A stretch of 64,000 nucleotides of DNA from Salvia splendens (lineage: Eukaryota > Streptophyta > Magnoliopsida > Lamiales > Lamiaceae). Positions 10,377-22,566 of the stretch are shown in pieces. The stretch is from assembly GCF_004379255.2 (NCBI RefSeq), contig NC_056035.1, forward strand, positions 20,047,902-20,111,901. The letters run 5' to 3'. The position numbers and the translations under genes were made by a program. How positions within the stretch are numbered: position 1 is the stretch's first letter; every line of letters starts with the position of its first letter. A model generated the notes under the pieces. It saw only the letters and a list, made by a program, of their open reading frames with translations. It was not told the origin of the DNA and made no database searches.

Positions 10377-11991
10377 TCACCCAATCATTGAGGCATCCAT
10401 GAAGTACCTGAAGCAGCTCTCGCTAATGCCAGACGCCGCATTCGGATTCGGATTTGGATTCGGATCCTGATTCGGACTCAAGCTTACATTCCCGCGATAA
10501 TCTTTGCTCTTCTTGCTGACATAATTGCCGCTCCCGACGAGGCCGCGCAGAGCGTCCATCAGCGCCGCGTCGCGCGACTCGATCCACGCGCGCTCGCTCG
10601 CCCAGAGCTCGCGCTCGCTCTCTACCCTCGCCGCGTCGCGCTTCCTCCACTCCTCCTCTCTAATCGCCCTCTCCCTCTCCTTCTCCTCCATCGCCCGCAT
10701 CATCTTCTCCATCCACGCCTCCTGCTTCTCCATCATCTTCCTCATATGCGTGTCGATGAAATCGCTAATTTTAGCCTTCCAGTCGCTGCTGTCGGACGAG
10801 CTCGTGTCCGCGTCCGAGTAGTTCGAGAGGCTGAGGCTCGTGTCCGAGAGCTTTGAAGTTGGACCAATGTTAGCTTCGCCGCCGTAGAGGGCTTCGAGCT
10901 GTCGGAAAAATCTGTAGTGTTTGCCGTCTTGTCTTCCGGCCTTGCCTTCTTTCGTCTTCTTGTAATATTTGTACAAATTCTCAAATTTCTCTCGGCATTT
11001 CTTGCCGCTCCTCTGGTATCCATGCTCCTCGGACATTATCCTGAATTTTTTTTAGTTTTAATTTGGAAGAAAATTGGATAATTAATGAAAATGGTGGAGA
11101 ATCAATAAATGATGATGAGTTTACCCTAGTTTCTTTTCATAAACTAGGGGAAATCTTCATGTGATATTGATGTTTGCTGAGGATGGAAGAACTCATGTGT
11201 TTTTGTGGATACAGTGGCGTAGAGCATCCCAATTTAGAAGAATGCGACTATTCATACATAAAATAAAAACATTAATTAAAACTTTTGCGTGTGTGGAACT
11301 GAGAAAGTAGCTGTTGCAGCCCTCGTCTTTTCTAGAATATTAAAACTTGAAATAAAGATTGCTAGAAACACCCAAAAAATTAATCTTTATTGCAGCTGGA
11401 AAGTTGGAAAATTTGTTGCCCGAAACAATATTGCAGAAATTCAGTGATGCAAGCTGACTGTCACACAGGAATAAAGCAAATTAAATGAATGAAATCTTGA
11501 ACTCGACTTGGATTCCAGCTTTGTTAATTAAATAATTAGTAGTTTTGGAAAAGGGAAAGCAGAGGAGAGAGGAGAGACCTTAGAGATTGATTATATCTCC
11601 GACCATAGCATATTTCACCAATTGTTGAATTTAGTTGTGATTGTGCATCTTGATTAAATTGACAACCAAGAAAATTAGGGTAAACTGAAAAAATTGAGAC
11701 ATACCTTGAGACTTGATCCCACAAGGGGCCCTTTTGGTTGGCCTCCTTGAATTTGGGGTCGAGTCTCGATCTGATCTCCAGGAGAGTGAGAGTCTCCAGG
11801 CGCGGCCATCTCCCAGCACTCTCGAACCCGCTGTAGCAGTGCGCGGCCGCGCCACCACCTCCTTTATTACCGGAATCTGAGGGGAAGATGAGCATGTCGT
11901 ACGGGTGGCTGGATAGCGAGTCCGGCGGTGGAAACAAAGGGCGGCTGCTCGTGTAGTGCCGCAGATCGCCCATGCCGTATTGATCTTCCAT
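10377..11991 (-). CDS. trihelix transcription factor, PETAL LOSS/GT-2 clade, single trihelix
   Basis: Two exons. Exon 1 is 11991-11705, exon 2 is 11040-10377, and the 664-bp intron has a GT donor (11704-11703) and a CAG acceptor (11043-11041). Splicing joins ...DQVSR to IMSEEHG in frame and yields about 316 residues. The trihelix DNA-binding domain (about residues 60-150) begins RWPRLETLTLLEIRSRLDPK and continues KCREKFENLYKYYKKTKEGK and DGKHYRFFRQLEALYG, very close to the N-terminal domain of PETAL LOSS and other GT-2 proteins. A charged central helix follows (KQEAWMEKMMRAMEEKERER), typical of the GT-2 clade. GT-2 proteins usually have a second C-terminal trihelix; here the protein ends in an Asn/Pro repeat and a short tail with no second domain. 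No inactivating lesion is seen. The protein is expected to be nuclear and to bind GT elements. Confidence 0.93.
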
Positions 11992-12702
11992 CTCCTCTCT
12001 ATTTTGAATATCTTTACTTGTCCTCGTCTATTTTGAAGAAAGGGGGGAGAGTGGTGTGAGGAGCGGCAGACCCGGATCGTGTCTTTACAGAAAAAAAGAT
12101 TTGAATTCATTAAGAGGACAATGGACCCATATATATGCTGCATCAATGTAATGAGGAGCTCTCTCTCACTCTCTATCTATGTTATGTAGGGTTTGGATTC
12201 GTACGTTTGGTGTGAGTATGGATACGTATAATGATACAAGTAGTATATACGGAATTGAGGGCGAATAAAGGGAGGACATATGTCAAAGGCACTATTTCTG
12301 ATCTCTCTAAATTTGCAAGGGGGCTGTGTACATGAATTGAATATGGAGATCATGCTGGAATCAGAGCAGCGATTTCAACCTCCTACACAATTCATTTCTA
12401 ATTTTAACACTATTATCACTGTTTTGTTTGTTTTGAACTTCACCCACCAATCGGGGCACGAGGAGGCTACTACTCACCTTATTTATTACTATTATATTTA
12501 ATCTCATCTTTCCTCAACCCTTTTCAAATTCTGATTCCGAGCCCCCATCTGCTCCTGTTTCACGGTTCATGGAATCCACACTTCACTTTCTCTCTTTTTA
12601 TTGCATCTGGTTTCCTTTTATTAAGCACAGATAGGGCCAGATTAAACTTTTATTGCTCACCATTTGTCAACTATACAGTTGTTCTGCCTGCCCACGCTAT
12701 AA
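11992..12702 (-). promoter_or_regulatory. upstream region of the trihelix gene
   Basis: The minus strand has a TATA-like run (ATATATAT, 12129-12136) about 140 bp upstream of the ATG, followed toward the gene by a CT/GA-rich stretch that fits a plant 5' UTR. Further upstream (12150-12702) I see no gene; small open frames there are short and lack family features. Confidence 0.55.
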
Positions 12703-12895
12703 AAGCATCTACTATAGGCGGCCTTCCCCAATAGCCCCGCCTCAATTTTTTGTCCACAGCCCCAATTTTTTTGTTTCTGCCACTATAGGCGGACATTTCC
12801 AATAGATCCGAAATTTTATAACCAATTTTCACTAAATTTTATAACCAATTTTTGTTTCTGCCCCGTCCATCCCCTTTCTCCTATAGTGGATGCTC
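12703..12895. mobile_element. PIF-type MITE
   Basis: 193 bp flanked by TAA (12700-12702 and 12896-12898). The terminal inverted repeats are AAGCATCTACTATAGG and the complement of CCTATAGTGGATGCTC, matching the GAGCATCC tip seen on the larger PIF/Harbinger elements in this window. Non-coding. Confidence 0.85.
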
Positions 12896-14485
12896 TAAAG
12901 GACTTAATGCCAACGCTGAACTTTCTATGTTTTGGACAAATTGAGACTTAACGTAATTATAAGACCCGTCTCTAACCATTTACACTAAATGCAAACTTAA
13001 AAGAATATTTTATATATTATGTTTTTTTTACTCACAAAATTTGAAAAAAAAATTGTTTTTATTTTAGTGCAAACCAAAAAATAAGTATTCCATTTTTTAT
13101 TCATAAACAAAAAAATAAGATTGATTTTAGAGTATCTGATTGCCTTATCCATTTTAAATTTAAGTGTCTATCTTATACATATAGCCATTTATTTATGAAG
13201 TATGATGAAGCCTTGTCAATTTTGTAATCTAAAGACCAAAGATGTAGTCCATTTTACATGCCTAGTGGCATACTATATGAAATGAGATAAAAGCAATCTA
13301 ATAGTAATTATATAGAGTGTGCACAGCTCACCCATATTTAATTTGTACCCCCTTCCCCTCTATACCAATCTAATACCACTCTGATTGAACCATTTTCATA
13401 TTTAGGGTGTCTCACTCTAGATGATATATTTTTAAAAATAAAAATCTTAATCTCTCTATTTTTTTTTATTTTATTCTCTCTGCTTAACTCACAAAACAGT
13501 ACTAAATAAAATCTCGTGTCGGAATAGAACTGCTCCACTTAGAGTGAGACAGAAAGAGTATATCGCACGCTCTCATTTTAGCATTTGGTAATTAAGATCG
13601 TGTGAATGTAGTTCATCTATAAGATCTAAATTTTATTTTATTTGCTTTATATTTTTTGGTGGGTTTGTGAATACAACTGATACGGTATACAAAAAGTCAG
13701 CAATAATCAACTTTTTCCCAATGGATTTTATAGCTTTTCGACCGCTTTCTGTTTTTACACATCTGCTTTTATTGTGAACTTTTGAGATTTCTGTTTATAG
13801 CAACAATTTCATGGCAATTTTTCGTAATTGAATCCGAGAAATGCCGAAAGGTAAAGATGCGATCTCCTATAATAATTGCATTAGCTGGACATATCTTCTT
13901 ATAGAATCCATTTTATATAGCTAGTATAACGTTTATCCCACCTGAAACCACTTCAAATATAGGTACTTGCATAATTTTTAAATTTTAAAATGTTTATTTA
14001 CTTATTCGAATTTGGACATACCTAAATCGTGAGTATTGTTTTTGCAAAACTTGAGGCAAATTTGAGTTTATTTTGTCGAATTTAATAAATTTAAAGTGCC
14101 TCACTAAACAAATTTCAACGAATTTTACAAGCTACGGATAAGTTTATTTACTCTTTAATTTTTATTATAGGATTAGGGGCGATCGTGAACTTAGCGCCAG
14201 ATATTCCCATTTATATCGGTTGCTTTGTGTCTCTTCGGAATACCATATTTAATCATTTGATTATAATTGATTGATACTTGTCAAAACTCTAAAAACTTGT
14301 TTCGCCTGTATAAATATGTTCAACCATATTTGTCGGTAAATAATTCAACGATGACTTGAAGGGTTTCAACATTCATAATGACGACATTATTTCTTTGACC
14401 AAAACTTATATATTTACCTTTTTGTTTTATGTATGCATAACATAAACTGAAATAACGTAAACACTACTATTATTTGAAAGTATTT
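12896..14485. other. AT-rich intergenic DNA, no gene seen
   Basis: Short degenerate MITE traces are visible, e.g. AGTGAGACAGAAAGAGTA at 13541-13558. No frame of useful length or recognisable family is present. Confidence 0.5.
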
Positions 14486-15117
14486 TGATGCGAATTCGGG
14501 TAGCGCTAAACTAAGGAAAGTGGGGTAAAAGAGGTGACAATAAGCCAAGCCGCAACTGGGGTCAGATTCGAGCAACTATTCTCCTATCCATATGATGTCC
14601 AAATGCTCTTCAAAGACCACCATTGTTTTCTCCATCGAAAGAGCTTCGCGTGAGTACTTTTCACGCCTCAATCGGAACTCGGGTGAGGAAGTTATGGTCG
14701 TTTTATGAAAGTCGTGCAGTCAAGCAAAGGAGGCTCTAGAAACTTCACGCGGAAAGGTGTTTTTATCCATAAAAAACCCGACCGGGTGTTTTGTGCCCGG
14801 GACGAAATTAAAAGGCGGGATTTTGATCTCTCAATCTCCTACATATATAAATAGGGTCTTTTGTATCATTTGTAATAGATTAGATTAGATTGAGTTTAGA
14901 CAAAAGAGTGTATCCTTTGTGAGAGTCCCTCCCCATGTTGGGTAAGATGAATGTTAGGAAAAATCCATGGCCGGGCTATGGTTACTTTGTGGTTGGCCCG
15001 GGGTTAGCCACTTTGTAAATTCACAACTAGCACCATGTAGCTAGGGCCGGAGCTCGAAAGAGTATACCTCTAGTGACGGAGCTCGAACGAAAGTATACCC
15101 TAGTGTCATGTAGCTAG

Positions 15118-15655
15118 TGTTAGAAATAAAGGGAAGAAATTCTCAAGCCGAGTACAGACGGTACTCTAACTATTACAATCGAAAGGAAACTTTGCAACAA
15201 AAAGAGGAATGAAAATTACAATGGAAATAAAGCAAACCAAATTTATAAGTCGAGTCGAGGAAAGCCCTCTTTCCGCAAGACAAATTACGCCCCGGCTAGT
15301 GCTCACGGAATGGCGTATTGTCCCCAAAGATAAAATGACTTCCTCCTAGCGTGTAGAAGCACCTCAAACCCGCTAGGCACCGGCGAACTTGATGGAGTTC
15401 CGAGAATCGAGCTAGACAATGCTCCTAAGATGCACACTATGATGTAGAGACCTTGAGAGAAAAGAGAGAATGTTTGTTGTTCGTGTTTTTCATCTCCCAA
15501 AACTCCACTTATTTATAGGATAAGAGTACCTACATGAAGAGTCTCGGCATTAAGGCACCTCATAAACATTTTGGAGGTTACCTTGGGAGTGAAAAGCCAA
15601 AAGGCTTAGGAAATGAAAAGCCTGAGGCTTCTCTATTTCCTTCACGTTTTCCACA
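15118..15655 (-). repeat. copia 3' LTR
   Basis: 538 bp, plus-strand ends TGTTAG...CCACA. On the minus strand it has a TATA box (TATAAATA, plus coordinates 15510-15517). It is preceded on the minus strand by a polypurine tract (GTGGGGGAT, 15656-15667 region). Confidence 0.95.
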
Positions 15656-15667
15656 ATCCCCCACATT
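15656..15667 (-). promoter_or_regulatory. polypurine tract of the copia element
   Basis: The minus strand reads AATGTGGGGGAT directly before the 3' LTR, the usual position and composition of the plus-strand DNA primer. Confidence 0.8.
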
Positions 15668-16237
15668 GGTTAGAGCGCTACAAGCTCAAACCAACACCAG
15701 ACACAAATGCATGTATGCAGACTCTTTTGCTCAATTTTCGAGAAACAATATTGCATTTGGAATAGTAGCTTGGCGCTTTGAACTTTCCATAGTCAACACT
15801 ATCGGGCAAACCGGCGGCCTGGTGGACGTGATGCCTTGAACCATTCCTCCTTGGTGTATACCGAGACAATAATATTGACACAATATTATTTACAAACTCA
15901 TCAGTTCTCACGTTTGTGTCCTTTACTGGCCATGGAACACCACTTTGGATTCATAAGTGATTCACATGTTGAAGCGGCCCACACTTCTTCACTTACATAG
16001 GTGATTCTTTTCCAGGTATCCTGCAATACCCACATCCTCGAGGTTTCTAGGAATCATTAAAAGTCAAAACTTAGCCTCTTACAACATGCATGTTACAACA
16101 CTCAATGCTTTCTAAAGAATGGGCGAAGATAAAAATCTTCCGAGTGTTACAACTAGATTCATATAGCTTCGTTTTCCCATTGAACCAAGCCCATGGGATC
16201 TCCAATCGTATGGTTGGGTTACCACTATAATCATCTT

Positions 16238-17492
16238 TTAAGATGTGGTTTTCAGTCCCATTCCTTTTAGCAATTTATGCAATTGATCACGGTTTAAACC
16301 TTTCGTTAACGGATCCGCTAAGTTATCACCTGACCTTACATAATCAACTGTGATAACACCACTTGTGATCAATTGTCTGACGGTATTATGTCTCCGACGA
16401 ATATGTCGAGACTTACCGTTGTATAAGCCACTATGTGCTCTCCCTATAGCTGCTTGGCTATCACAGTATATCACTACTGTCGGCACTGGCTTCTTCCAAC
16501 ATGGAATACATTCTAGGAAATTTCTGAGCCACTCGGCTTCTTCCCCTGCTTTATCTAATGCGATAAACTCAGATTCCATGGTGGATCGAGCTATACACGT
16601 TTGTTTCGTCGACTTCCACGAAACAGCACCACCCCCCCACAGTGAACACATAACCACTCGTCGAGAAGTAGTCTTTTAAATCAGATATCCAATTTGCATC
16701 ACAGTACCCTTCAAGTACTTGGGGATATCTTGTGTACTGCAGCTCAAAGTTAAGAGTATACTTCAAGTATCTCAAAACCCTACGCAGAGCTTTCCAATGT
16801 TCCTTGCTTGGGTTGCTCGTAAATCGGCTCAGCTTATTCACCGTACATGCAAGATCTGGTCGGGTGCAGTTTGTGATAAACATCAAACTCCCTATGATCT
16901 TTGCATATTCTTCTTGAGCTATAGGCTCACTCGTGTGCTTACTCAAATGCACGTTGGGTTCCAATGGAGTCTTAGCTGGCTCACAATCGAACGAGTGAAA
17001 TTTCTTTAGCACTTTCTCAATATAATGAGATTGTGTCAGAGCAATTCCCTCATGATTCCTTTTAATTTTGATTCCGAGAATCACATCAGCTAAACCCATA
17101 TCTTTCATGTCGAAATTTCTCTTCAACATATTTTTGGTTTCGTTGATAATGGCACTATTGTTGCCCGTAATCAACATATCATCTACATAAAGACACACTA
17201 TAACAAAACCGTTATCTATGTTCTTAATGTAAACACACTTATCGCACTCATTGATAGTGAATCCATTTGCCAACATCACGTTGTCAAATTTTAAATGCCA
17301 TTGTAATGGTGCTTGCTTCAACCCATATAATGACTTTACCAGTTTGCATACTTTACGCTCTTGCCCAGGCACAACAAACCCTTCGGGTTGTTCCATATAT
17401 ATTTCTTCTTCCAGATCACCATTCAGAAACGCAGTTTTCACATCCATTTGGTGAATATCGAGATTGTGCAAAGCAGCAATCGCAAGAAGCAC
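16238..17492 (-). pseudogene. Ty1/copia reverse transcriptase and RNase H
   Basis: The RT is open from 17492 to 16569 and carries [36 protein letters not shown] and the catalytic YVDDMLITG, all canonical for copia RT. The frame upstream is cut from integrase by TAA near 17613-17615. A run of seven C on the plus strand near 16631-16637 marks a frameshift, after which RNase H continues in another frame (16657-16238) with [47 protein letters not shown] and [11 protein letters not shown]. The frameshift is in a homopolymer, so a sequencing error is possible. Confidence 0.93.
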
Positions 17493-17615
17493 CCGAATGG
17501 AAGTGATTCTCGTAACAGGTGAATAGGTATAAAAAAAGTCATGCCCTTCTTTCTGCTTAAAGCCTTGGACAACTAGGCGAGATTTGTACTTATCTATAGT
17601 ACCATCGGGCTTATA

Positions 17616-18818
17616 TTACCTTTTCAGAATCCACTTGCACCCTAAAGCCTTACAACCTTCAGGCAAGTCTACTAACACCCAAGTGTTATTTCTCATGATG
17701 GATTCAATTTCACTATTGATAGCTTCTTGCCACCACGCTGCGTCTGGGCCAGACAGAGCTTCCGCCAATGACTTTGGTTCGTCATCCAACATAAAAGTTA
17801 TGAAGTCGGGACCAAATGTTTTAGCAACTTTAACTCTTTTACCACATCTTGGTTCAACATCCTCGGGACTTGACCTCGTCCTTTTTGGAGGATTAGAACT
17901 AGTGGATTCATCCATCATTCTTTCACTAGAACGATCCTCTTGCCTCTTGCAAGGGTAAACATTCTCAAAGAATGTAGCATTCCTTGACTCAATCGTTGTT
18001 CCTTCAGCCACGCCAGACACAGCTGATCTATGGACTAGGAAACGATATGCACTGCTATTAAGTGCATGGCCAATAAAGATGCAATCGACTGTTTTAGGGC
18101 CTATTGCAACTTGTTTCGGAGGTAGTACTTCTACCTTCGCTAAACACCCCCACACTTTGAGGTATGAATACGAAGGTTTCTTCCCTTTCCACAACTCATA
18201 AGGAGTCACATCCCTATTTTTTAGTGGAATTTTGTTCAGGATATGATTCGCTGTTAACACAGCCTCCTCCCACATGTTCTGGGGTAATCCTGAATTAATC
18301 AACAAAGCATTCATCATCTCTTTTAGTGTTCGATTTTTGCGTTCAGCAACACCATTTGATTGAGGAGAATATGAAGCTGTGGTTTGGTGAATTATACCAC
18401 TTGCATGGCATAATTCTGCAAACGGCGCTACATACTCACCACCTCTATCACTTCGAACACACTTAATTCGACAATTAAGTTGATTTTCGGCTTCATTTTT
18501 GAAGTCTTTAAACGCTTCAATTGCCTCATCTTTACTTCTTAATAAGTAAAGGTAACAATACCTTGTGCAATCATCTATAAATGTGATGAAGTACTTTTTA
18601 CCACCTCTTGTTTGCACAAATTTCAAATCACATACGTCTGTATGGATCAATTCAAGAGGTTTTGTGCTTCGCTCTACCGAATGGAACGACTATTTAGCCA
18701 TTTTGGCTTCAACACACACTTCACATCTTTCTTGTGAGTTAAACTTATCTACTTTTAGTAAATTAAGATTTACTAGTTTTTTTATAGCATTTAGATTTAC
18801 ATGTCCCAATCTATTATG
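17616..18818 (-). pseudogene. Ty1/copia integrase
   Basis: The main open part is 18650-17616. It contains the start of the catalytic core ([19 protein letters not shown]), the second Asp region [17 protein letters not shown], and [20 protein letters not shown] with the catalytic Glu, followed by the copia C-terminal segment. The zinc-binding N-terminal part ([15 protein letters not shown]) lies between 18818 and 18650 but is crossed by two in-frame stops (18819-18821 and about 18689). All pieces are in the same frame as the protease and RT, so the breaks are point nonsense changes. Confidence 0.9.
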
Positions 18819-19559
18819 CTATAAATCAGAGCTCTCAATCAAATAAGAGAATGTGTCATCTTCCTTATTACTTATTCCTTTTCCACGGTGAATGACCGTA
18901 ACATTCAGCTCAAAAAGTCCATTCACTAGGTGACCTTCACCTATGAACTTTCCATACTTGGTCAATAAAACCTTTTCACACTCAAATTCTAGTGAAAATC
19001 CATGATTTACTAGAAGTGAGCCTGACACCAAATTATTTCGGATGTCTGGGACATGCAGTACATCCTTAAGGGTAAGAACTTTTCCAGATCCTAATTTTAG
19101 GAACACATTACCCACACCAACCACCTTAGAAGATGCTTGGTTTCCCTTACGTACTTTTCTACCTCCAACAGATTTGTAGGTAGAAAAAACGCTTCTCTCG
19201 GAGCACACATGACATGTGGCACCCGTATCAACAAACCATTCAATTGGATTATTACCATGGTTCACGTCGAAGACCATTGCGACCACCTCGTGATCTTTGT
19301 AGTTTATAACAACACGTTCAAATAATTTGCACAATATTGTCTCCACCAATAAGTACACAATTATATTGAACCATATGTGCATTGGTATATTCAACAACCC
19401 ATGCATCCCAATTACTACTACCAAGTCTAAATTGGTCTTGCTTGTCAAATGACAAACGATAAACACAATTCTCAAGAGAGTAGATCTCAAGGAATTAACC
19501 ATTTCGTAGCCCATGAACATTGGTACTGTTCGTTTCTTCATTCCAGCTTTGGAGCTCAT
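18819..19559 (-). pseudogene. Ty1/copia protease with gag mostly deleted
   Basis: The ATG is at 19557-19559. The first ~100 codons match no gag domain I recognise, and no zinc knuckle is present. The aspartic protease follows with [12 protein letters not shown], then the GAG-pre-integrase region with [18 protein letters not shown]. It ends at TAG 18819-18821. Normally several hundred gag codons would precede the protease, so an internal deletion is inferred. The element would need gag supplied in trans. Confidence 0.88.
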
Positions 19560-19622
19560 GTTTCCTCCAACTTCAATTGGTATAATCCTGTCTTAGAAGA
19601 GTACACTAATTTGTCTTGCGAT

Positions 19623-20160
19623 TGTTAGAAATAAAGGGAAGAAATTCCCAAGCCGTGTACAGACGGTACTCTAACTATTACAATCGAAAGGAAACTTTGC
19701 AACAAAAAGAGGAATGAAAATTACAATGGAAATAAAGCAAACCAAATTTATAAGTCGAGTCGAGGAAAGCCCTCTTTCCGCAAGACAAATTACGCCCCGG
19801 CTAGTGCTCACGGAATGGCGTATTGTCCCCAAAGATAAAATGACTTCCTCCTAGCGTGTAGAAGCACCTCAAACCCGCTAGGCACCGACGAACTTGATGG
19901 AGTTCCGAGAATCGAGCTAGACAATGCTCCTAAGATGCACACTATGATGTAGAGACCTTGAGAGAAAATAGAGAATGTTTGTTGTTCGTGTTTTTCATCT
20001 CCCAAAACTCCACCTATTTATAGGATAGGAGTACCTACATGAAGAGTCTCGGCATTAAGGCACCTCATAAACATTTTGGAGGTTACCTTGGGAGTGAAAA
20101 GCCAAAAGGCTTAGGAAATGAAAAGCTTGAGGCTTCTCTATTTCCTTCACATTTTCAACA
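19623..20160 (-). repeat. copia 5' LTR
   Basis: 538 bp, TGTTAG...CAACA on the plus strand, followed by the GCTAG target duplicate. The minus-strand TATA box TATAAATA lies at plus coordinates 20015-20022. The inner flank does not show the usual iMet primer site. Confidence 0.95.
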
Positions 20161-20770
20161 GCTAGTGGGTGAGTCGATATAAATGATTACTTGGATGAAA
20201 GTTGCCAAGGGTTGCCATCATCTTTTTGGTGGAGGTCCTTCGGTCTTCAAGAGGTCATTTGTTCACTCCTCAATTTCTTCCATTTCGATCCCCTCGTCCA
20301 TTCTATTTTTATTCTATCTTTTTGTGGGATGAAACACCTATCCTTTTTAGTGTAAGTTTCAATGTAATGTGTTTTTATTTTATTGTTGTAGTGTTTTTAG
20401 TTTGTAATTTTAATTGTTGTTGCTTTTTACAAGAACAAGTCTTGGGCTAATTTTAAAGATTCTCATCAACTTTTGTTTTGTTTTCAATCAATCTCAAAAT
20501 TAAAATCTGGTGGTGACATTGTACACACCACCACACCCAAACTAGAAATGTTGCTCGTTGCCTTTACTAATTCAACGTTGCCGGCATTGCTCGTTACATG
20601 GCTTGGGGGATGTGTTGTGAGCGTTCCCTCTCCTGCGAGATTCACGTCAATCCCGGATGGGGAAGGGTTGTTCCTCCACACGCCCTCCCCTTAGTGCCAA
20701 TCAGGCTTGGGCGTGGAGCCCACTCGCCCCATAAGATTGGATTTCATTTCCCGTGTTTGGAAAGTTAATA

Positions 20771-20964
20771 CTCGCTCTGTCTATGAAAAATAGGCCCATA
20801 GATGGACAATGTGGTTTAATGAAATTAGTAAGTATTAGAGTGAATTAGAAAAAATTGATAAAATATAAAATAGAGGATAAACTTTCTGTTTTTGGAATGG
20901 GACTTTTTTTTTTGTGGACACCCAAAAATGAAAAAAATGGTCTATTTTTTGTGGACGGAGAAAG
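20771..20964. mobile_element. Stowaway MITE
   Basis: About 194 bp with TA on each side. The TIRs are CTCGCTCTGTCTATGAAAAA and the complement of TTTTTTGTGGACGGAGAAAG, a diverged form of the Stowaway CTCCCTCCGTCC tip. Non-coding. Confidence 0.75.
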
Positions 20965-21854
20965 TACTATTAATGTTTTAATTTTGTAGATCGAAAATCG
21001 AAATTTAATCCAAAATTACCCCACTACTCCAAATATATTCGTTACACAACTAATTTATACCTTTTTATTATTTTTTATATCCTCTAAACTTCTGTAATCA
21101 CCTATAAATATTTCTTTCATCCCATTATTTATTTCACATTAACTCCCATTCACTCAATTTTCTATCGAAATTTCGACATAAATTTTGTTGCGAAAATGTC
21201 TGATGCAAAAATCTTTGGAGCCAATGGTATGCCAACTTGACCGAGGTCGCATCGTCGGTTTATAAGGGGACTCGAATAAGATTGGGGTCACAAATAGATG
21301 CTGAATTTTTTATGATTTTAATTATTTAATTTTTCATTTTAGGATTTGTAATTAAGTAATTTTATGTTGTTTTATTTAAGTAATATTTAGTAAGTGTGTA
21401 TTAAGTTAAAGATTTTTTAATTAATTGCACTTTTTTTTATTAAAAGAAATAAAAAAGTGAGACCTAGGACAAGTGAGATACTTCTTACTCCATCCCTCCA
21501 TGAATAGGAGTCTCACTTCTTCCCGGTGCAAATTTTAAAAAATGTTAGGAAAAGTTGGTGAGAAAAAATTAGTGGAAGATAGGTAACAAACACAGATTTT
21601 GCATGTTTTTAAGTCCTAAATTTGGTTCGTTTAAAATGTCAATTATGCAAATTATGTTCTTAAATTGCATATGTTATACATTTTGGTATTTTGACGTGTT
21701 TGGTGGGAAATAATAGAAAAGGACAGAAAAATGTGCAAAAAAGGCCAAGGTGCAACTACCTCAGTTCAAGCCAATTTTCATGTCATTGATGAAGTCCAAT
21801 CAGTGCTTAATGCTTACCATTATCTTCGTCTTCGAAAGAGTTTCATGTGGATGT
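20965..21854. other. intergenic DNA with LTR-like and MITE traces
   Basis: A Stowaway-type left end is visible near 21490 (CTCCATCCCTCCATGAATAG) without a clear partner. 21600-21850 looks like a fragment of a gypsy LTR, sharing the type of sequence (CTTCGTCTTCGAAAGAG) found in the LTR at 14580-14660. No gene seen. Confidence 0.45.
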
Positions 21855-22330
21855 TGTTGAGTACAAACCTATCATTGATCGGGAGTCTGAGGGAAGTTGG
21901 AAGGTATATATAATTCCTGTCCAACCCCAATTAGTTTGAGACCTTTTGGGAGTGACCAAGAACAAATCCATGCGTGCTTGACTCAAAACGGACAATATCA
22001 AACAGATGTGCAGTCGACAATCCAAACAAGTAGTATCAGAGCCAGATCAAGTGGGGCCCAGGATGACTCAAGTTCGAGTCGGACCCGTAATATCGCGATG
22101 TGTCGGCTGCGTCTGTCTGTTCCCGATATGATCTGGTTTGAGGGAGAGGTTAGTTGAGTACAAAACCATCCCACATCGGGTGTTTGAGGGAAGTTGGAAG
22201 GTGTATATAATTCCTCTCCAACTCCAATCAGTTTGAGGCCCTTTGAGAGTGACCCAAGAACAATATCAAACTGCTGTTGAAGTTGACAATCCGAACAAGT
22301 GGTATCAGAGCCAGATCGAGTGGGCACAGG
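21855..22330 (+). mobile_element. TRIM element (miniature LTR retrotransposon)
   Basis: The first LTR is 21855-22028 (TGTTGAGTAC...CCAAACA), followed by a primer site TAGTATCAGAGCC (one change from TGGTATCAGAGCC) and about 100 bp of internal sequence. The second LTR is about 22152-22297 and is again followed by a primer site, TGGTATCAGAGCC at 22300-22312, and the start of the internal region. The tandem LTR-internal-LTR-internal arrangement suggests a truncated tandem copy. There is no coding capacity. Confidence 0.85.
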
Positions 22331-22566
22331 ATGACTCATGTTCGAGTCGGGACAGAGGGAATATATGAGATCATGTTTTAATCGTGTAATATCAGGTTAT
22401 GGCCATTATCGTGTTGTGTCAACCTATATTATATCATGTTGTTAACGGATTCACGTCAGGGTCATGTTCATGTTTGAAGGTAGCAGATTGAGTTCGCATT
22501 TAGGTAGACACTTTCCTTAAAAGATGTTATTATTAATTAAATATGCGTTCAAAACAAAGATACCTA

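Larger units (their letters stand above)
15118..20160 (-). mobile_element. complete Ty1/copia retrotransposon with TSD
   Basis: 5043 bp on the minus strand, with two 538-bp LTRs in direct orientation and a perfect 5-bp target duplication GCTAG (15113-15117 and 20161-20165). The internal order is protease, integrase, RT, RNase H, the copia order. Most of gag is missing: only about 60 bp separate the LTR from a short frame that runs directly into the protease. Aligned by eye the two LTRs differ at about nine of 538 positions (near 1.7%), so insertion is recent on a plant genome time scale. Nevertheless the pol frame has three in-frame stops and one frameshift. Confidence 0.95.
14486..20530 (+). 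repeat. gypsy-like LTR (solo or partial), split by the copia element
   Basis: The left part is 14486-15117 and the right part 20166 to about 20530. The left part starts TGATGCGAATTCGGG and holds a strong LTR-like promoter: a TATA box (TATAAATA, 14846-14853) followed by the TCTTTTGTATC and AGAGTGTATCC start-site region. The copia element at 15118-20160 inserted in the downstream (R/U5) portion. The exact 3' end of the LTR is not certain, and I see no coding region for this element nearby, so it may be a solo LTR. Confidence 0.55.

Noticed and set aside
10377..11036. The trihelix gene as a single-exon gene starting at 11036
   Set aside because: It would lack the first half of the trihelix domain; the splice signals joining exon 1 at 11705-11991 restore it exactly.
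16350..17958. Plus-strand frames opposite the copia pol
   Set aside because: Antisense shadows of RT, RNase H and integrase.
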